Source: Favolaschia claudopus
Taxonomy: Eukaryota; Basidiomycota; Agaricomycetes; Agaricales; Mycenaceae
Assembly (NCBI GenBank): GCA_037176885.1
Contig: JAWWNJ010000046.1
Span: 1,054,001-1,118,000 of the forward strand
Length of the DNA: 64,000 nucleotides
Reading direction: 5' to 3'
The notes beneath the pieces are model-generated. The model worked only from the letters and a program-made list of their open reading frames with translations, was not told the DNA's origin and did not search any database. The position numbers and the translations under genes were made by a program. The stretch's first letter is position 1, and every line of letters begins with the position of its first letter. Positions 24,276 to 35,358 of the stretch are shown here, in pieces.

Positions 24276-25478
24276 ATGTACGCGGTGTGACATATCACGT
24301 GAAACCGTGACTCACGCGACTTTTTCTTATGCTCAAGCCTGTTTCACCCCCTTCAACGGCAATGGGCATGGAAGAATTGTAAGCCTATCTTCCAAACTAT
24401 ACTGGCAGAACAACTTGAAGATTTTATGCACCATTCCAATTATTTTTCAGCCGCCGCCGCCTTATGAACAACAAAGAACTCTACCCCGAAGAAACCATTC
24501 TTCCAAAGTCAAAGCCTCACAAAGAGGTGAACACTGTCAAGGTGCAACCAAAATACGGTGCGCTACCAGGAATCAAAGTTGGCGCTGTATTTGAGTTCCG
24601 GTCAGGATTTTTGCTTCGTCTTTTCAACAAGGATCTCTGAATGCTTACTGAAAATTTTTTAAAGACGTGACCTCCACCAGGCTGGCATGCATCTTGGCCT
24701 TATAGCAGGAATCAGCGGCTCTAAAGCTGGCGCATACTCAATCGTTCTGTCTGGTGGGTATGAAGATGACAATGATGAGGGTGACACATTGTTGGTCTTC
24801 TACTAAGGCTCCACTAGAGAAGAAAGCTAATTCAATCTTTGCTTTTCTCAGTGTGTATATCGGAACAGGTACCATTTCCCATTGCTCCATGAACAACACA
24901 TGCTCAATTGAATCTTGAAAGGGGGAAAAGACAATTCTGCATTTGGAGTATGTATTTTGCACCTCAAGATGTCCTGCTGCTCATTCAATTCTAGTCAGCC
25001 GGTCCTCAAGTTAGAGACCAAAGCATGTCGCACCCGCACAACTCAGCACTCGAAGTATGTTCAATTTACTCAATTCTTATTTGCAGTAGTTCAAGTATAC
25101 AAACAAAGGAGTCCTCAAAGAACGGAAAACCTGTCCGGGTCATCCGTGGTGCCAATCCCAACAGTGCATGGGCTCCGGCAGAAGGGTAAGCATACACATT
25201 TCAGTTGGCTTGTTCCTGAATCCTGATACAAAATCATAGTTATCGGTATGATGGATTATACACTGTCACTGAGGTAAGACTGCACATTCCCTTTGTTGTT
25301 TTGTATCAGCACCAATAAAACTAGGCTACCTTGGGTAAAGGGCGTTCTGGATTCAATATTTGCCAATTTCGCTTTGTGGTGTGTATTCTTGGATCTAAAT
25401 CGAAACATTACCAACTATGATTTATAGCGTCTTCCTGGGCAGACTCCACTTGAGAAGAGAAATATGCTGTTCTATTGA
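24276..25478 (+). CDS. SRA-YDG domain protein
   Basis: Eleven exons are needed: 24276-24278 (ATG only), 24338-24378, 24451-24600, 24665-24790, 24852-24868, 24922-24947, 24995-25054, 25109-25185, 25240-25273, 25325-25378, 25428-25478. They sum to 639 bases, 212 residues. Conserved SRA-YDG blocks appear in order: YGALPGIKVGAVFEFR, AGMHLGLIAGISG, AYSIVLSGGYEDDNDEGDT, VYIGTGGKDN, GPQVRDQSM, GKPVRVIRG, YRYDGLYTV, GRSGFNICQFRFVRLPGQ. In UHRF1/SUVH-type proteins this fold binds 5-methylcytosine (often hemimethylated) DNA. Here it stands alone, without RING, PHD or SET domains, as in many Agaricomycete copies. No exon exceeds 150 bases, so the gene is easily missed. The 17-base exon 5 and the ATG-only exon 1 are the least certain parts. 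Confidence 0.83.
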
Positions 25479-25647
25479 GCAGGAAGAATAAGAACAAACT
25501 GTGCTTGATCAATATGTTGTTTCTGATTGTACCTGAATATCATGCCCATTTTCCAGTATCTGTATACTCAAGTTACGGATAATTTTCACACTCGGCATAA
25601 TGACCGATCTTCATAAGACTGGGACTCGGCTTTGGGTGACTCAAACG

Positions 25648-25772
25648 AGAAGCTGATCCACCGAAAGTAAGCTGATTGATGTATCCCGCAGTTCAAATTT
25701 AGTTAAACTTTGATTTTGTCTCGTGCATTGATTGGAAGTTCACGACAGTGGGCCACTCAGCACCAGGAGGAC
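25648..25772 (-). repeat. Dispersed repeat, copy 1 (inverted relative to the 49.6 kb copy)
   Basis: The reverse complement matches 49578-49749 nearly base for base. Both can be read as the same C-terminal peptide GAEWPTVVNFQSMHETKSKF followed by Asn and a stop, and both continue past the stop through a shared stretch ending in a GGATCAGCT-like element. The copy at 49.6 kb has about 40 extra bases after the stop. Keeping the same reading and stop suggests the tail of a mobile-element gene, but the element type is unknown. Confidence 0.7.
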
Positions 25773-25925
25773 GATAAGATAGCTCGTCGCGCTCTGGGAG
25801 CTGAGATGCGGTACAGAATGTAATGTAATATATCTCACGAAGAGACGGGGTAGACAAAAATTCATGAAAAGATGCCAATAAAGGGCAAGTGAACATGCAT
25901 AGTGAAGTTGGTTTGTCAGGCCGCT

Positions 25926-26050
25926 GTGAGACGCTCCCGACCCCGACCCCGAGAGCGCAATGAAAGCAACTCTGGGAGACGTAGCTCGCACGAGACGCTC
26001 CCGACAACCAGAGTGCAACAAAGACGACACCGGGCAGGAGACGTACTCGT
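25926..26050 (+). repeat. Imperfect tandem duplication, unit about 62-64 bases
   Basis: Two adjacent units both begin gagacgctcccgac and end in gagacgta-ctcg, with diverged middles. No gene is evident. Confidence 0.5.
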
Positions 26051-27017
26051 GTGTGCAGCTTGTGGCCAGCACAACACGAGACTGGGGGATACCGACGCCA
26101 GAAGCGAGCAGCCGGACCCCAGAAGCGGGTGAGGAGGGCGGGTCGGGAACGCGTGCAAAAATTGCCAGCACGGCGTGAGGTGGTGGTGCCGAGCAAAGCT
26201 GCAAATGGTGATCCTGTGATGATGTCAGTGAATCGGATCGCTCCCCGCGCTCTCTCGCTATCTTATCTTTCACTAGACGCGGCTTGTGCCTCGCCCCGTC
26301 CAGCTGGCAATATGCATGTTTCGAACCCTCTCTACCCTGCTCTACACCAAACAATTCGGCTTGGTTTTTTTACTTGAATGCAGTGAAACGAGTAGACTGA
26401 TTTTAGCCGCCGCGGAACATTAGGGGGCAAGACAGGGGGTTCAAGTTTCCGATCGATTGACAGATCCTTCAAGTTCAATCGTGTCCTCCAAGTCCAAGGC
26501 CTCATTGGGGTTTCACCTCGCATGCAAGGTTTCAAAATCTGCCTGAACTTGGGTAGCTACTATGATATTAATCCCAGCTCGAGTTCTCGATCTTTGAAGT
26601 CATGAAGTGTCAATAAACGGAACTTGCGAAAGATTATCGAAATTGCCGCCCCCTGCAGCCCCTTGCAACCCACTGGATGATTTGAAGTCTGTCTTACGAC
26701 CCGGCCCGACAAAAAGTCTTGAATCTTGAACAGGGGATGGCACACTTTCGATTCATTGGCCTCGTGTGAGCAGACATGATCCAACTGTAGAATGAACTCT
26801 GTACACGTTTCCGCATCTCTGCCATGACAATGAAAGGTCAATTCATGTCCTATAGCATCATTTACACCATAAATTCTTTGGATCATTCATTCCTCAACAC
26901 AAATGAATCGATAACGCTGTATAAATTTGAATGCTGCCAACTTCAAGGAAAACAAATCTCCGGCCAACCAAAACCGAATGACACGGTCACTAAAAAAGGC
27001 GGAAACAGCAAAACAAT

Positions 27018-27132
27018 TCCGGATCGGGGAATCGAACCCCGGGCTGCCGCGAATCCATCCGGATTCATGTTGGAGTCACAATTCAAATCTATGATTGAGA
27101 GGCGGCAATGTTAACCCCTACACCAATCCGGA
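27018..27132 (-). tRNA. tRNA-Glu (CTC) with about 44-base intron
   Basis: On the minus strand the acceptor stem TCCGGAT pairs with ATCCGGA, the D stem is GTGT/ACAT, the anticodon stem is GCCGC/GCGGC and the T arm is CGGGG-TTCGATT-CCCCG. The mature anticodon loop is CTCTCAC with anticodon CTC (reads GAG). The intron follows the base 3' of the anticodon. The T arm is identical to that of the tRNA-Glu at 15646-15748. Confidence 0.9.
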
Positions 27133-28140
27133 GTTATTTCAAATGTAGAAGTGAGCTATACGCTCAATTGACTCCAGAACAAAGCGGAAGCTGATCGAAT
27201 CAAATTTGGTGGAATTTGAATCTTTGCAAGAGAAGTTGATGTTATTATGATTCATCAGGACATGGAGGGTGAGCTGGACCATGATAGTACCATTATGTAT
27301 GTCCCACATTACCTACGAGGCTCAGAGAGGACCAGAATACGAGTAGAAAGTCGAAAACACGATGGAATTCAACCGTGGGAATACATACGTAACGGTTGAA
27401 TTTCAGTTGATCTCAACAAGACTTGAAGTGGTGTGCGTAAAAGAGGGGTGATTTGGTGAAGGATAAAAAGTATTTGTAATAGGGTATGTTTTCCCCCGCG
27501 TTTTGACATTATTATCAGAAGTTTTGTTGTTTTATCTGCTTTATTCACCATCCTTTGTCAAAAGTACGCAGAAAGTCTGGATTGAGTTTCCTCACGAAAG
27601 GCTATCAAGTTGCCGATTCGGAGCTTTTGGCGCAATAGATACGAGCTCTCGTTGCGATATATTCCTCAGGCCCCAGGGTTTACTTTGTCAATTCAACGAG
27701 ATTTCCACTATGGTTCCTGGAATTTGAAGCCTTTAATCTCAATTTCCACACAAGTAGGCTCGGCTGCTTAAATTATCTGAGCACAAATCTTTGCACCTCC
27801 CAAGCTAACTGTCTGATGATAGGTGAGTGCTTCAAAGTGTAGGGAGGAGGAAGCTTCTAGATCTCTGCATTCTCATCCGACAAACAAGATGATCGGAACT
27901 GCTGAACCACAATGCTGGCTTTATAATCTTGCCGTCTCAGCCACCGCAATATTAAGAATCGACTGTGAATTGGATTAAATAGATTCGGTACGAGGGCAGG
28001 GAGGAGGCGGATGCTTCGAGATCGGGGAAGGTCATCCCCACGTGACCGTATTACTCTTTCCCACGTTCCCACCTTCATCTCCTCCAACTCGTCAATTAGA
28101 CCCGACATTCCCTGCGCCTTTCTCAAGCTTTTTTCTTCAA
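27133..28140. other. Intergenic, nothing recognised
   Basis: About 1 kb between tRNA-Glu(CTC) and the first BTB gene, AT-rich in its first half. No coding pattern is supported. Confidence 0.4.
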
Positions 28141-29226
28141 ATGGACCTGTCTCAGAGCGCAGAAGCCGATAGAGCTGTGGCGGAAGGACCCGTCACTCAG
28201 GTGGAGGACCTGTGGTTTGCAACAGATATGATAGTCATTCGTGCTGAAGACAAGGCGTTTCGCGTCCCCGCTGGAGTCCTAGCCGCGAGATCTAGTGTTT
28301 TCCGAGACATGATATCCCTTCCTCCGCCGACAAATGGCGCTGAGAACATGGACGGCATTCCCATTGTGCATTTGCATGACTCCGCTGATGATGTGGCGGC
28401 CTTCCTGAGGGCAATTTACGACTCCAGGTACGTTTTTGCGTGCTGTCATACTGTCTCGTAGATAACTCATGCTCCTTGAATCAGCTTTTTTCTTCCTGCC
28501 CCCGCTCCGACCGATTTCTCAGTCGTTCTCGGAATACTTCGATTGTCTCACAAATATGATGTGCAGTATTTATATCGGCGTTCTCTTGAGCACCTCCGCG
28601 TGGACGGGTGGTATGCAGAGAACTACGATGAGCCTGATACCGCCCATCTTCTCGATGGGCTCAGCAACTGGAACTACAATCCTCTCATCCCTCTTCAAGT
28701 GATTTGCGATGCTGGAGCTGTGGGAGCGTTATGGCTGCTTCCTATTGCATATTACTGTCTTTCCGCCTCTTCGGGCGAGGATCTCCTTCCACTCCTCGAC
28801 GGCAAATTTGCTCACACTGTAGGGAAAGCCCTCGCCGCTCGTGGACATTTGGTCCGTGTGGCACTTGCCACACACCGTTTCCCGATGCCCGACGAATCGT
28901 CATGCTACGCTCCCAGTACCTGCGACACCGCTCGGAGCTTGGTGCTCGCTCAGCGCCTCGATGAGGTATCGGAGCCCCGCCTAAACCCGGTGACGCCAAA
29001 TCTCGAGGTGACGACTATGGAGAAATTGAATGCACGAGGTATGTGCAGTGATTGTCGTGTGGTCGCCAAGGCTGTACTGTCTGTGGCCGCCACGGCGTTC
29101 TGGGACGAGCTTCCTGGTCTGTTCGGTCTCCCACCTTGGGCGGAATTGTATGCAATGAAGCGGACGGCGATGGGTGAGGATATTGATGGAGAGGTGCGAC
29201 ACTCCGACGAAGCTCAAGCCTCATAA
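28141..29226 (+). CDS. BTB/POZ domain protein 1
   Basis: Two exons, 28141-28427 and 28485-29226, give 342 residues. The BTB fold covers about residues 20-150: VEDLWFATDMIVIRAEDKAF, FRVPAGVLAARSSVFRDMI, IPIVHLHDSADDVAAFLRAI, then after the intron LGILRLSHKYDVQYLYRRSL. The C-terminal half (ALWLLPIAYYCLS, MCSDCR, FWDELPGLFGL) is shared with the other two BTB genes here and is typical of expanded Agaricomycete BTB proteins. These have no known enzymatic domain. BTB domains mediate dimerisation and may recruit CUL3, which is not shown here. A tandem paralogue follows 335 bases downstream. Confidence 0.88.
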
Positions 29227-29560
29227 CGAGGAGTCCACAGTCGAAACCAAGTTGTTCATATCCTTCATCCAAATTTCACTTGGAGACCAGGACCAAGGGT
29301 AATGCATTGAATTGGTTTGGACGGGTTGTGGGAGACAACCCGCTGTCTGGCGAACTATATAACCTCGTTCCATAACTCGAGTGGTAACGCTTGAACAGTG
29401 GGGCCAAGCCCACGGTCAACTGAGTAAACCCTTTTCCAGTCATTCTTGAAACCCAGAGGCGTAGCACTGCCACCTCCACACTTCATTGTTTCCATCACAA
29501 CCGCGACGACCTCTGAACGTTCATTGATAGAATCGCAATAACTCAACCGATAGCCATACC

Positions 29561-30606
29561 ATGGATGCCAGTAGAAGTCATCAACTCAATTCTTCCAACA
29601 AACTTCACGATTCCTCCGCGCAAGTCGACGATTTGTGGTTCACTAATACCCTCATAGTGATTCAGGCAGAAGACAAGGTCTTCCGTGTTCCAGGAGGCAT
29701 TCTAGCGGCGAGATCCACTGTATTTCGAGACATGATCGCGTTTCCTCAGCCCAAGTCGAACGAAGATTTCATGGATGGATGCCCCGTAGTGCGCTTACAG
29801 GATCCTTCCAAAGACGTCGAGGTCTTCTTACGGGCAATATATGATTCGAGGTCCGTCCTACCGACTTATCAGTGAAGACGCTGAACAAAAATTGCATTAG
29901 TTACTTCATGCCTGCTCCCGCCGCCTATGATCTATACGCTGTTCTTGGCATCCTTCGACTTTCACATAAATACGATGTCCCATATTTGCATAATCGCGCC
30001 CTGGAGCATCTCGCTGCGGAGGGGTACTTTCCCGCCGGTTATGAAGACATCGTCGAGCAGAACCATCTCATCATGCCCGGCACACTAACCCCAGTTCACG
30101 CGCTTTCAGTAATTGCCGCCGCCGCCGAAGTCGGCGCCTTTTGGCTCCTTCCCTATGCCTACTATTGCGCAGCCACATTCTCCGTCAAAGAGCTCCTTCC
30201 GTTTCTTGACGGGACGCTATGTCGATTTGCACTGCAGGCTCTTGAGGGCCACGCAGATCTGACTCGCGCCATCATCTCGATGCATCGATTTCTGACTGCC
30301 CGGCAGTTTGAAACTTGCACCGCTACACAGACGTGCAATGTGGCCCGCAACAAAATGATAACGGAACTCCTCAATCTCGTTTCTGTGGACGCGGTCGATG
30401 TCTTCGATATGGCCAAGAAGGTGTTACGATACCTCACCAGCAACGGCAGGTTGTGCACCGAATGCGCAAACATCGCCAGGACGAAGCAGCATGAGGGTGC
30501 TTCGGCGTTCTGGAACGAACTCCCTCAGATATTTGGGCTTCAATCTTGGGGCGAGTTGCGCGCGTTGAGGCGAATCGCGATGGGTGAAGACACGTCGGGG
30601 AGATAA
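29561..30606 (+). CDS. BTB/POZ domain protein 2
   Basis: Two exons, 29561-29850 and 29901-30606, give 331 residues. The intron has the same position and phase as in BTB 1 (after YDSR). BTB blocks are VDDLWFTNTLIVIQAEDKVF, RVPGGILAARSTVFRDMI, CPVVRLQDPSKDVEVFLRAI and LGILRLSHKYDVPYLHNRAL. The C-terminal half ends FWNELPQIFGLQSWGELRAL and RIAMGED. A TATATAA-like motif lies near 29355, about 200 bases before the start. It is a tandem duplicate of the gene at 28141 that has diverged substantially. No catalytic motif is seen. Confidence 0.88.
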
Positions 30607-30847
30607 GATACCTACTTGTATGTGAATGCAAAGTCCAATTCCATCCATAATCTGTTCGCTCCAAGAAAGTCCTCCATACTCATTAGTTAGCTATACATGA
30701 AAACGATAGTTGCTTCGTCTAAGCAGCATTAAGTTTGCGTTACGTGTAGCTCTAGCTTCTCCTCCTCAACACTCGACGTCAGTATTTACCGAATGAACGA
30801 CGTTCTATCCCAGGTCGCCAAGAATGAAATATACACAGCGGAGGTGT

Positions 30848-33059
30848 TCATGCAGCAACCATCTCCATCTTCCGGCCCTTGATGTTTTTCCACTCGATTG
30901 AGAGAGCGCCGATGAGCGATAGGCCCGTCATCGCAGTTGAGACGTAGAACGACGATACAAGGGCCTTGATAGAATTGTTGGTAAAAACGAAAGGAAATGA
31001 TTCAAGCTATGGCGCACCGTATTGTAAACATCCAAGACCTGAGGAAGGAGCTCTGGTGGCACGGCGCTCTTGAGCGAAGTAGCACCGACACCGAGAACCA
31101 ATTGAGGAGATACGCTAGGCACTTTGCTAATTAAACCAGACACCAGCTTGTTGGTGAATACATTCTGGCCAATGGAGATGAAGAGCGCGCCACCGAGGGT
31201 CTGCATGAACATAATCATGGAGGTACCAACCGGGATGTCCTTCATGGCGAGGACGACCTGCGCCGCAAGAAGGGGCTGCTGCGATCCGAGACCGTTGCCA
31301 ACACCGGCGATGAACTGGTAAGGAATCCACTTCGTGTGATCTGAGTCGGGTTTGAGCGTTGTGAGGAGCCCGCAGCCGACGGTGAGGATGACGGAGGAAG
31401 CGAGCATGAAAGGTACGTAGTACCCAACAATCGTGATGGCGATTCCCGAGGCGAGACTGGCGACGACGAGCGACAGAATCATGGGGATACCGTCGATACC
31501 TGACTGTACGGCGCTCACACCACGGATAGCTTGGAACCAGATCGGGAGCTACAGACCGAAGAAGTGGTCAGTAAAACTGAAAGGGTGCAAAAGCACAGTG
31601 AAATCATACGTAGAAAGTGATGATCATGAATCCGCCTCCCACAGTGAAAGCGAACAGGCAACCGCTCCAGATACTTCGCTGCTTCAAAAGACGAGGCGGG
31701 ATTGTGGCGGCGTCTTGCTTCCAGAACTGCACCCCGATGAAGACGGCAATGAGCACTCCAAAAACGACAAACAGGCCAATGACCCGGCCGGAATTCCACG
31801 GATATTTGGAGCCGCCCCATTGGAGGGCGAGGAGCAGCGAAACAATGGCAGGGATGAAGACAATCGTGCCAACGGGGTCGAACTGCCCTAGCCGCTCCCT
31901 AATCGTCATGGGTTCGTGTTTGATCTGAGCACGTTTCGGCATCTTGAACAGGAATATTATGACGGCAAGTGTAATGGCGCCGCTGCTCGGTGTCAGAAAC
32001 GCGTGTTAACTTTTTGGCTTCAAACACTGGCACGTACATCGGCAGATTAACTGTTTATAGTTAGCGATGTTATTTTTCTTCGACGCCAAAAGTTTAAACG
32101 TACTGTAGAAGCAAAACCGCCAGGTAACCTTATCTGTGAATGCACCACCCTGAAATTTCGAACGAATTAGACGTGTGAGGAGCGGGGGGTAATTTGGTAT
32201 TACCAAGAGAGGACCGGCGACGCTGGCAATACCGTACATACCACCAACGAGGCCAGTGTAGATGGGTCGCCGAGCCAAGGGAACAGTGTTCGCTACGATG
32301 ATGAGCGATCCACTGATGATGCCAGCGCTTCCTAGACCTGCGATTGCGCGTCCGATGATGAGCGCATCCGAGGTGGGGGCCGCGCCACAGATGAGGGAAC
32401 CGATTTCGAATACACTGATGGCGGCGACGTATACCCATTTAATGGGGAGGAACGTGTAGAATTTGCCGAAGAGAAGCTGGGTCGCCGACAGTGTCTAGCG
32501 AAAGAATGTTTGAAGTTGATCACTGAAACAAGGGGAAATTTTCTGCTCACCAGTAGATATCTGTATGTTTTTATTCAGTACGATGTATGTGGAACGAAGA
32601 GCAAAACGTACGATGATCCATACCAACCCACATCATCCAACGACTTGAACTGGTCTGAGATCTTGGGAATTGCGGTTCTGAGGTGCCGAGTTAATTATAA
32701 GAGAACGTGTTTCAAGCCGAGCCGAGCTCACGCGATAATGGTCGAGTCCTGTGCGAAATATTCAATCGAGGTAACAAAAAACGGGTACGAGCACAACTCA
32801 CCAGGCATACCAAGAATACCGCGAGACATAGAGCGAGAGTCAGTAGGCCGAGTCGTAGACCATGAGGGTAATCGTCTTCGTCCTCTGTAGGAGTCTCTGG
32901 GGTTCCGGAATCCTCCTGCGATTTCTCGTTCTTTTCGTCAAGTTTCCCGTCGAGCTTGTCAGAGATGGAGTGAGATTGGTTATCGTGAAGGGTAGCGGCG
33001 TCCTGGCTCTCGAGCTCGTTGACCGGGACCGCTTTCGCGTCGTTTTGGGTGGCCGACAT
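30848..33059 (-). CDS. MFS multidrug/toxin exporter, DHA2-type (14 TM)
   Basis: Ten exons on the minus strand: 33059-32802, 32748-32732, 32677-32612, 32560-32551, 32494-32204, 32149-32104, 32050-32038, 31982-31610, 31548-31018, 30964-30848, giving 573 residues. An acidic cytosolic N terminus (1-70) precedes the membrane segments. Family motifs are [17 protein letters not shown] (motif D1 of 14-TM drug:H+ antiporters), [20 protein letters not shown] (motif C-like), [20 protein letters not shown] then [20 protein letters not shown] and NLPIGAITL. Such proteins export small toxic molecules from the plasma membrane or vesicles. The substrate is unknown and no biosynthetic cluster is next to it. 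Three exons are only 10, 13 and 17 bases; each is required to keep the conserved motif in frame. Confidence 0.9.
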
Positions 33060-33995
33060 GAGCGTAGAAGTGGGAGTGGAACGCAATCATTTTCTTCGTG
33101 CTTCGCTGTTGATATGGGCGTGTGACCACCTCGTTGCTTTCAAAATTCGATTACATACCGGGCCGACTACTGGTTAGGTCAGCACGTTGACATAATCAGT
33201 TCAAACGTATGTTCGCGTCTGTGAGTTGCACGCGCGGGATATGAGCAACGAAATGAGGGAAATTGAATTCTTTCTCTCATTCCAGACATTTTGACCATCC
33301 ACTAGAGAGGCAGGGTCTTCTGGCTTGAATTACTTGATATAGTAATAGCTCGCGGCTATTCAGATTTCAACTTGACCCCGCTTAACATGCGGATCGCTCG
33401 CCTCGGCAGAAAGATGCTCGTGCTTTTCCGTTCCTGGGCGGGACCAACCATGCCGTGTAATCTACGTACCTACAGGCTACCGTGATCTCCAGGTTGGCAA
33501 CCGCACAGTGGAATCTGGATGATGGATCGGACCATTTTCAAGTTCATATACCACACCCGGAGCAAATCTGAAGCGAAGTTTGGGCAGTGATTCGAATCGC
33601 CAATTTACGAGGGCCGTTACTTGCGATGAGGAGGCATCAGCGAACGAACGATATGAATTTTCGAATCAAAATCACACGGTTGAAAAAGGCAAATCAAGCT
33701 GCAGTCTCGATTGCGAGGGTTACAATAACTTGTAAGGTAATGTAATAATGCGAACGAAGTCGAAGAATAGTACAATAGTGCACGCCCCTCCTGTGCAAAA
33801 CAAGTCTCTCTGCGTCACAAAAGCCCAAATCAAAATCGAACGATAGGATAGTATGTCCGATGCCAGATGCCGGTCTGAGGATGGCATTAGCTCAACGAAC
33901 AAACTGAAGACAGGGATCGAAGGCGAGGAATCGAGGGAAATGAAGACTTACAGACGATGATAAGCCCCGATGAATGAATACTCCAGACCGCTAAC
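33060..33995. other. Intergenic, nothing recognised
   Basis: About 0.9 kb between the MFS start and the 3' end of the pheromone gene. I looked for a second CaaX-type short gene here and found none. Confidence 0.4.
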
Positions 33996-34172
33996 TTAAG
34001 CAATCACGCAGCTGCCGCTGGAGCCAGTGCCGCCATCCTCATTGGCGGGAGGGAGGGAAACATCCTCCTTGCAGACGACGCAGCTTCCGCTGGAACCGGT
34101 GCCGCCGTCCTCGTTGGTGGGCGGGAGGACGATGTCGTCGACTTTGGCGGTGATGGGGTTGAACGAATCCAT
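33996..34172 (-). CDS. Lipopeptide pheromone precursor with duplicated unit, CaaX box CVIA
   Basis: A single-exon gene of 58 residues that starts MDSF, as many Agaricomycete pheromone precursors do, and ends in the CaaX box CVIA, the signal for farnesylation, aaX removal and carboxymethylation. A 24-residue unit occurs twice: LPPTNEDGGTGSSGSCVV plus CKEDVS, then LPPANEDGGTGSSGSCVIA with the stop. The expected N-terminal cut in this family lies 9-15 residues before the Cys near a charged pair. The NED element sits in that place in both units, which predicts a mature peptide close to DGGTGSSGSC. Only the terminal copy can be prenylated as a CaaX box. No STE3 receptor or homeodomain mating gene lies in the window, so it may be a stand-alone pheromone-like gene. 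A TATA box lies 85-90 bases upstream. Confidence 0.8.
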   Translation of the reverse strand: MDSFNPITAKVDDIVLPPTNEDGGTGSSGSCVVCKEDVSLPPANEDGGTGSSGSCVIA

Positions 34173-34440
34173 TGAGTATGAAGAGGATGAGAGAGGGTTG
34201 GTTGGGCGAGTGAAGTGGGTAGGCAAGCCTGGGTGGGGATACAATTTGCGGTGGGCTTTTATACCGGAGCGATGCTTTGTTTGAGGCTGAATGAGGAAAT
34301 ATTGACGAGGCGCCGATCGTTGTTGGCTTGCGGATCTGAACAATAAGGGAAGGAGGGAGGGTCAGAGCGAACAACAAAAGAAGCAGATCGGTGATCGAAT
34401 TAGAATAAAGCACAACAAATTTGAGCGTGTCTCAGACATG
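34173..34440 (-). promoter_or_regulatory. Promoter of the pheromone precursor gene
   Basis: TATAAAA on the minus strand at 34263-34257. Just upstream on the minus strand (34280-34275) is ACAAAG, the core bound by HMG-box mating regulators such as Prf1 in smuts (the Prf1 response element is ACAAAGGG). Further HMG-like AACAA motifs occur on both strands at about 34310-34420. The leader between the TATA box and the ATG is C/T-rich. The HMG link is inference from motif matches that are short enough to occur by chance. Confidence 0.5.
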
Positions 34441-35358
34441 TTGTAGGGTCGGTTGCACGGCTAAGATCTGGAGGGAACCTCAGCTCGGAGTCATGATCGT
34501 TATGAGCGCCGTTCTATCTGAACATGCCACGCTTCAATTTTCGATGGTTCAAACTTGAATTGAAATACTGGACAGCGAGACAGAAGTCTAGAGAGAGAAA
34601 AAAAAACTCCACCTATACGCGTAAGCCCTAACGAAAAGATGAAAGCTGGTCAAAAATCGATCGAATGAGTTGAGCCCTTGTCGATTGTCTTTGGTTCAGT
34701 CAATTGTGTTTTTGGTTGAAGACAAAAGAAGTGCGCATCAGTATTTCGATCAAGGTGATCGGTCGACGCGCCGCCGCGGCCTCGACTTGAGTCAAACTCT
34801 TTGTCTGAGACTCAGTGGGGTACCTCGGTTGAGTTGGTGACTGTTGGTCATTTCGTCGATATCGTGCCAATTATCGTTATTGCTGCAGAAGCTGAATTTT
34901 CCCGACTCCAGTGGCGTGTTCCTCCCGTCCGAGTCAGGCACAGTGCTCGACGTCTGATACCATAGTGGAGTCAGCATTCTGAGCTGCAAAATTTGCGGCT
35001 CCTCCATCCTCAGCATGTTGAGTGGGAAGTTGCGATGTTGGGAGTCATTTCGGCAATCGTTCGGCTTCATCAGGCGATCAAGTGTGCCGACAAACAGAGC
35101 ACAACATCGCGTCTTGCTTCAACACCGCCATCATCTTCAGCCAAATGTTTCTGGCGCCAGCCTCGAAATCATTCAAACCCCGGTTTCTGAACCATCCAAT
35201 TCCATCTGTACTCAGTCGGTGCTTCTCCACCGTAGACCCTGTAACCGACCTGCCGTGCGTTATGATTTTTTTCCTCGTTCGTAGTAAATCTTGAAAGTTT
35301 CTATTTCAGAGACGTTAGAACGGCAAAGAAGAAGCAACGGACTGACTCGCAACGACAT
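34441..35358. other. Intergenic or 5' part of the 35359 gene
   Basis: No confident coding. The open frame at 35022-35294 may be an upstream exon of the following gene, because an acceptor-like tttcag at about 35310 leads in frame into it. I could not fix a donor. Confidence 0.35.

Larger units (their letters stand above)
25479..27017. other. Gap with dispersed repeat and local duplication
   Basis: After a short 3' flank of the SRA gene this stretch holds the inverted copy of the dispersed repeat (25648-25772) and an imperfect tandem duplication near 25926-26050. Overlapping minus-strand frames (25699-26354) have unlike registers and are not called as genes. A minus-strand frame at 26560-26886 is unrecognised. 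Confidence 0.4.

Noticed and set aside
25699..26354. Two minus-strand frames of 165 and 204 codons
   Set aside because: They overlap in different frames, cross a tandem duplication and have no family pattern. Only the last about 24 codons match the repeat at 49.6 kb.
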